A DNA stretch of 5,721 bases, taken from an uncultured cyanobacterium (lineage in GTDB: Bacteria > Cyanobacteriota > Cyanobacteriia > Phormidesmidales > Phormidesmidaceae). Positions 5,687-5,721 of this stretch are shown piece by piece. Both the position numbers and the translations under genes were made by a program. Position 1 is the stretch's first letter; each line of letters begins with the position of its first letter. The stretch lies in the NCBI GenBank assembly GCA_938029995.1, contig CALHGI010000619.1, positions 1-5,721 of the forward strand, in the 5' to 3' direction. Under the pieces are notes generated by a model. That model was not told where the DNA came from, ran no database searches, and saw only the letters and a list, made by a program, of their open reading frames with translations.

Positions 5687-5721
5687 ATGCGCCCAATTCG
5701 TACCTTTAACGTTACGCCCAC
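5687..5721 (+). CDS. glgP: Alpha-glucan phosphorylase, N-terminal start only (partial)
   Basis: The last 35 bases read MRPIRTFNVTP and run open off the window. Alpha-glucan (glycogen) phosphorylases of the short bacterial type with an N-terminal DUF3417 domain typically begin with a segment like RxIRTFNVxPSLP, so this is probably the start of that enzyme. The enzyme releases glucose 1-phosphate from glycogen using phosphate and pyridoxal phosphate, in the cytoplasm. The frame is open back to an ATG at 5651 (MFVDLKHSRQKP before the motif), which has a GGGG stretch (5642-5645) nearby; the start at 5687 is preferred because the family motif begins there. Only eleven residues are visible, so the assignment rests on a short match from memory. 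Confidence 0.55.
   Translation, partial: MRPIRTFNVTP

Overview
The window looks like cyanobacterial chromosomal DNA. It has four HIP1 octamers (GCGATCGC at 514, 2328, 3027 and 4770), moderate G+C, a large phycobilisome linker gene and a HEAT-repeat gene of the bilin-lyase type. The genus cannot be fixed from sequence alone. A single polypeptide with three rod-linker domains is unusual; from memory, the closest published parallel is the pair of three-domain linkers of Gloeobacter violaceus (Glr1262 and Glr2806). HIP1 sites and general style would equally fit a filamentous or Leptolyngbya-like lineage.

Layout from left to right. 1-176 is non-coding apart from a doubtful 36-codon frame. 177-1097 (minus) encodes a 306-residue all-HEAT-repeat protein of the CpcE/CpcF/CpeF-like type. 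1098-1282 separates it from the upstream linker gene. This gap holds tandem palindromic repeats, a strong intrinsic terminator for the linker transcript, a weak candidate promoter and a 15-bp inverted repeat in the HEAT gene's leader. 1283-3658 (minus) encodes the 791-residue three-domain linker, with a good Shine-Dalgarno sequence. 3659-3977 is a divergent intergenic region. 3978-5339 (plus) encodes a guanidino-group-modifying enzyme of the pentein fold (deiminase or amidinotransferase-like) with all expected catalytic residues. 5340-5686 is intergenic. At the right edge, 5687-5721 is the beginning of what looks like an alpha-glucan phosphorylase gene (glgP).

How the genes relate. The linker and the HEAT protein plausibly serve the same light-harvesting antenna: the linker threads phycobiliprotein hexamers into rods or bundles, and the HEAT protein may attach or handle bilins. 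They point the same way but are probably not one simple operon, because a terminator lies between them. The deiminase-like gene is divergent from the linker, and nothing in the sequence proves a functional link. The glucan phosphorylase gene belongs to glycogen breakdown and is probably an unrelated neighbour.

Most noteworthy: the three-domain linker with a duplicated C-terminal motif and a patch of perfect nucleotide identity between its second and third domains, and the unassigned pentein enzyme beside it.
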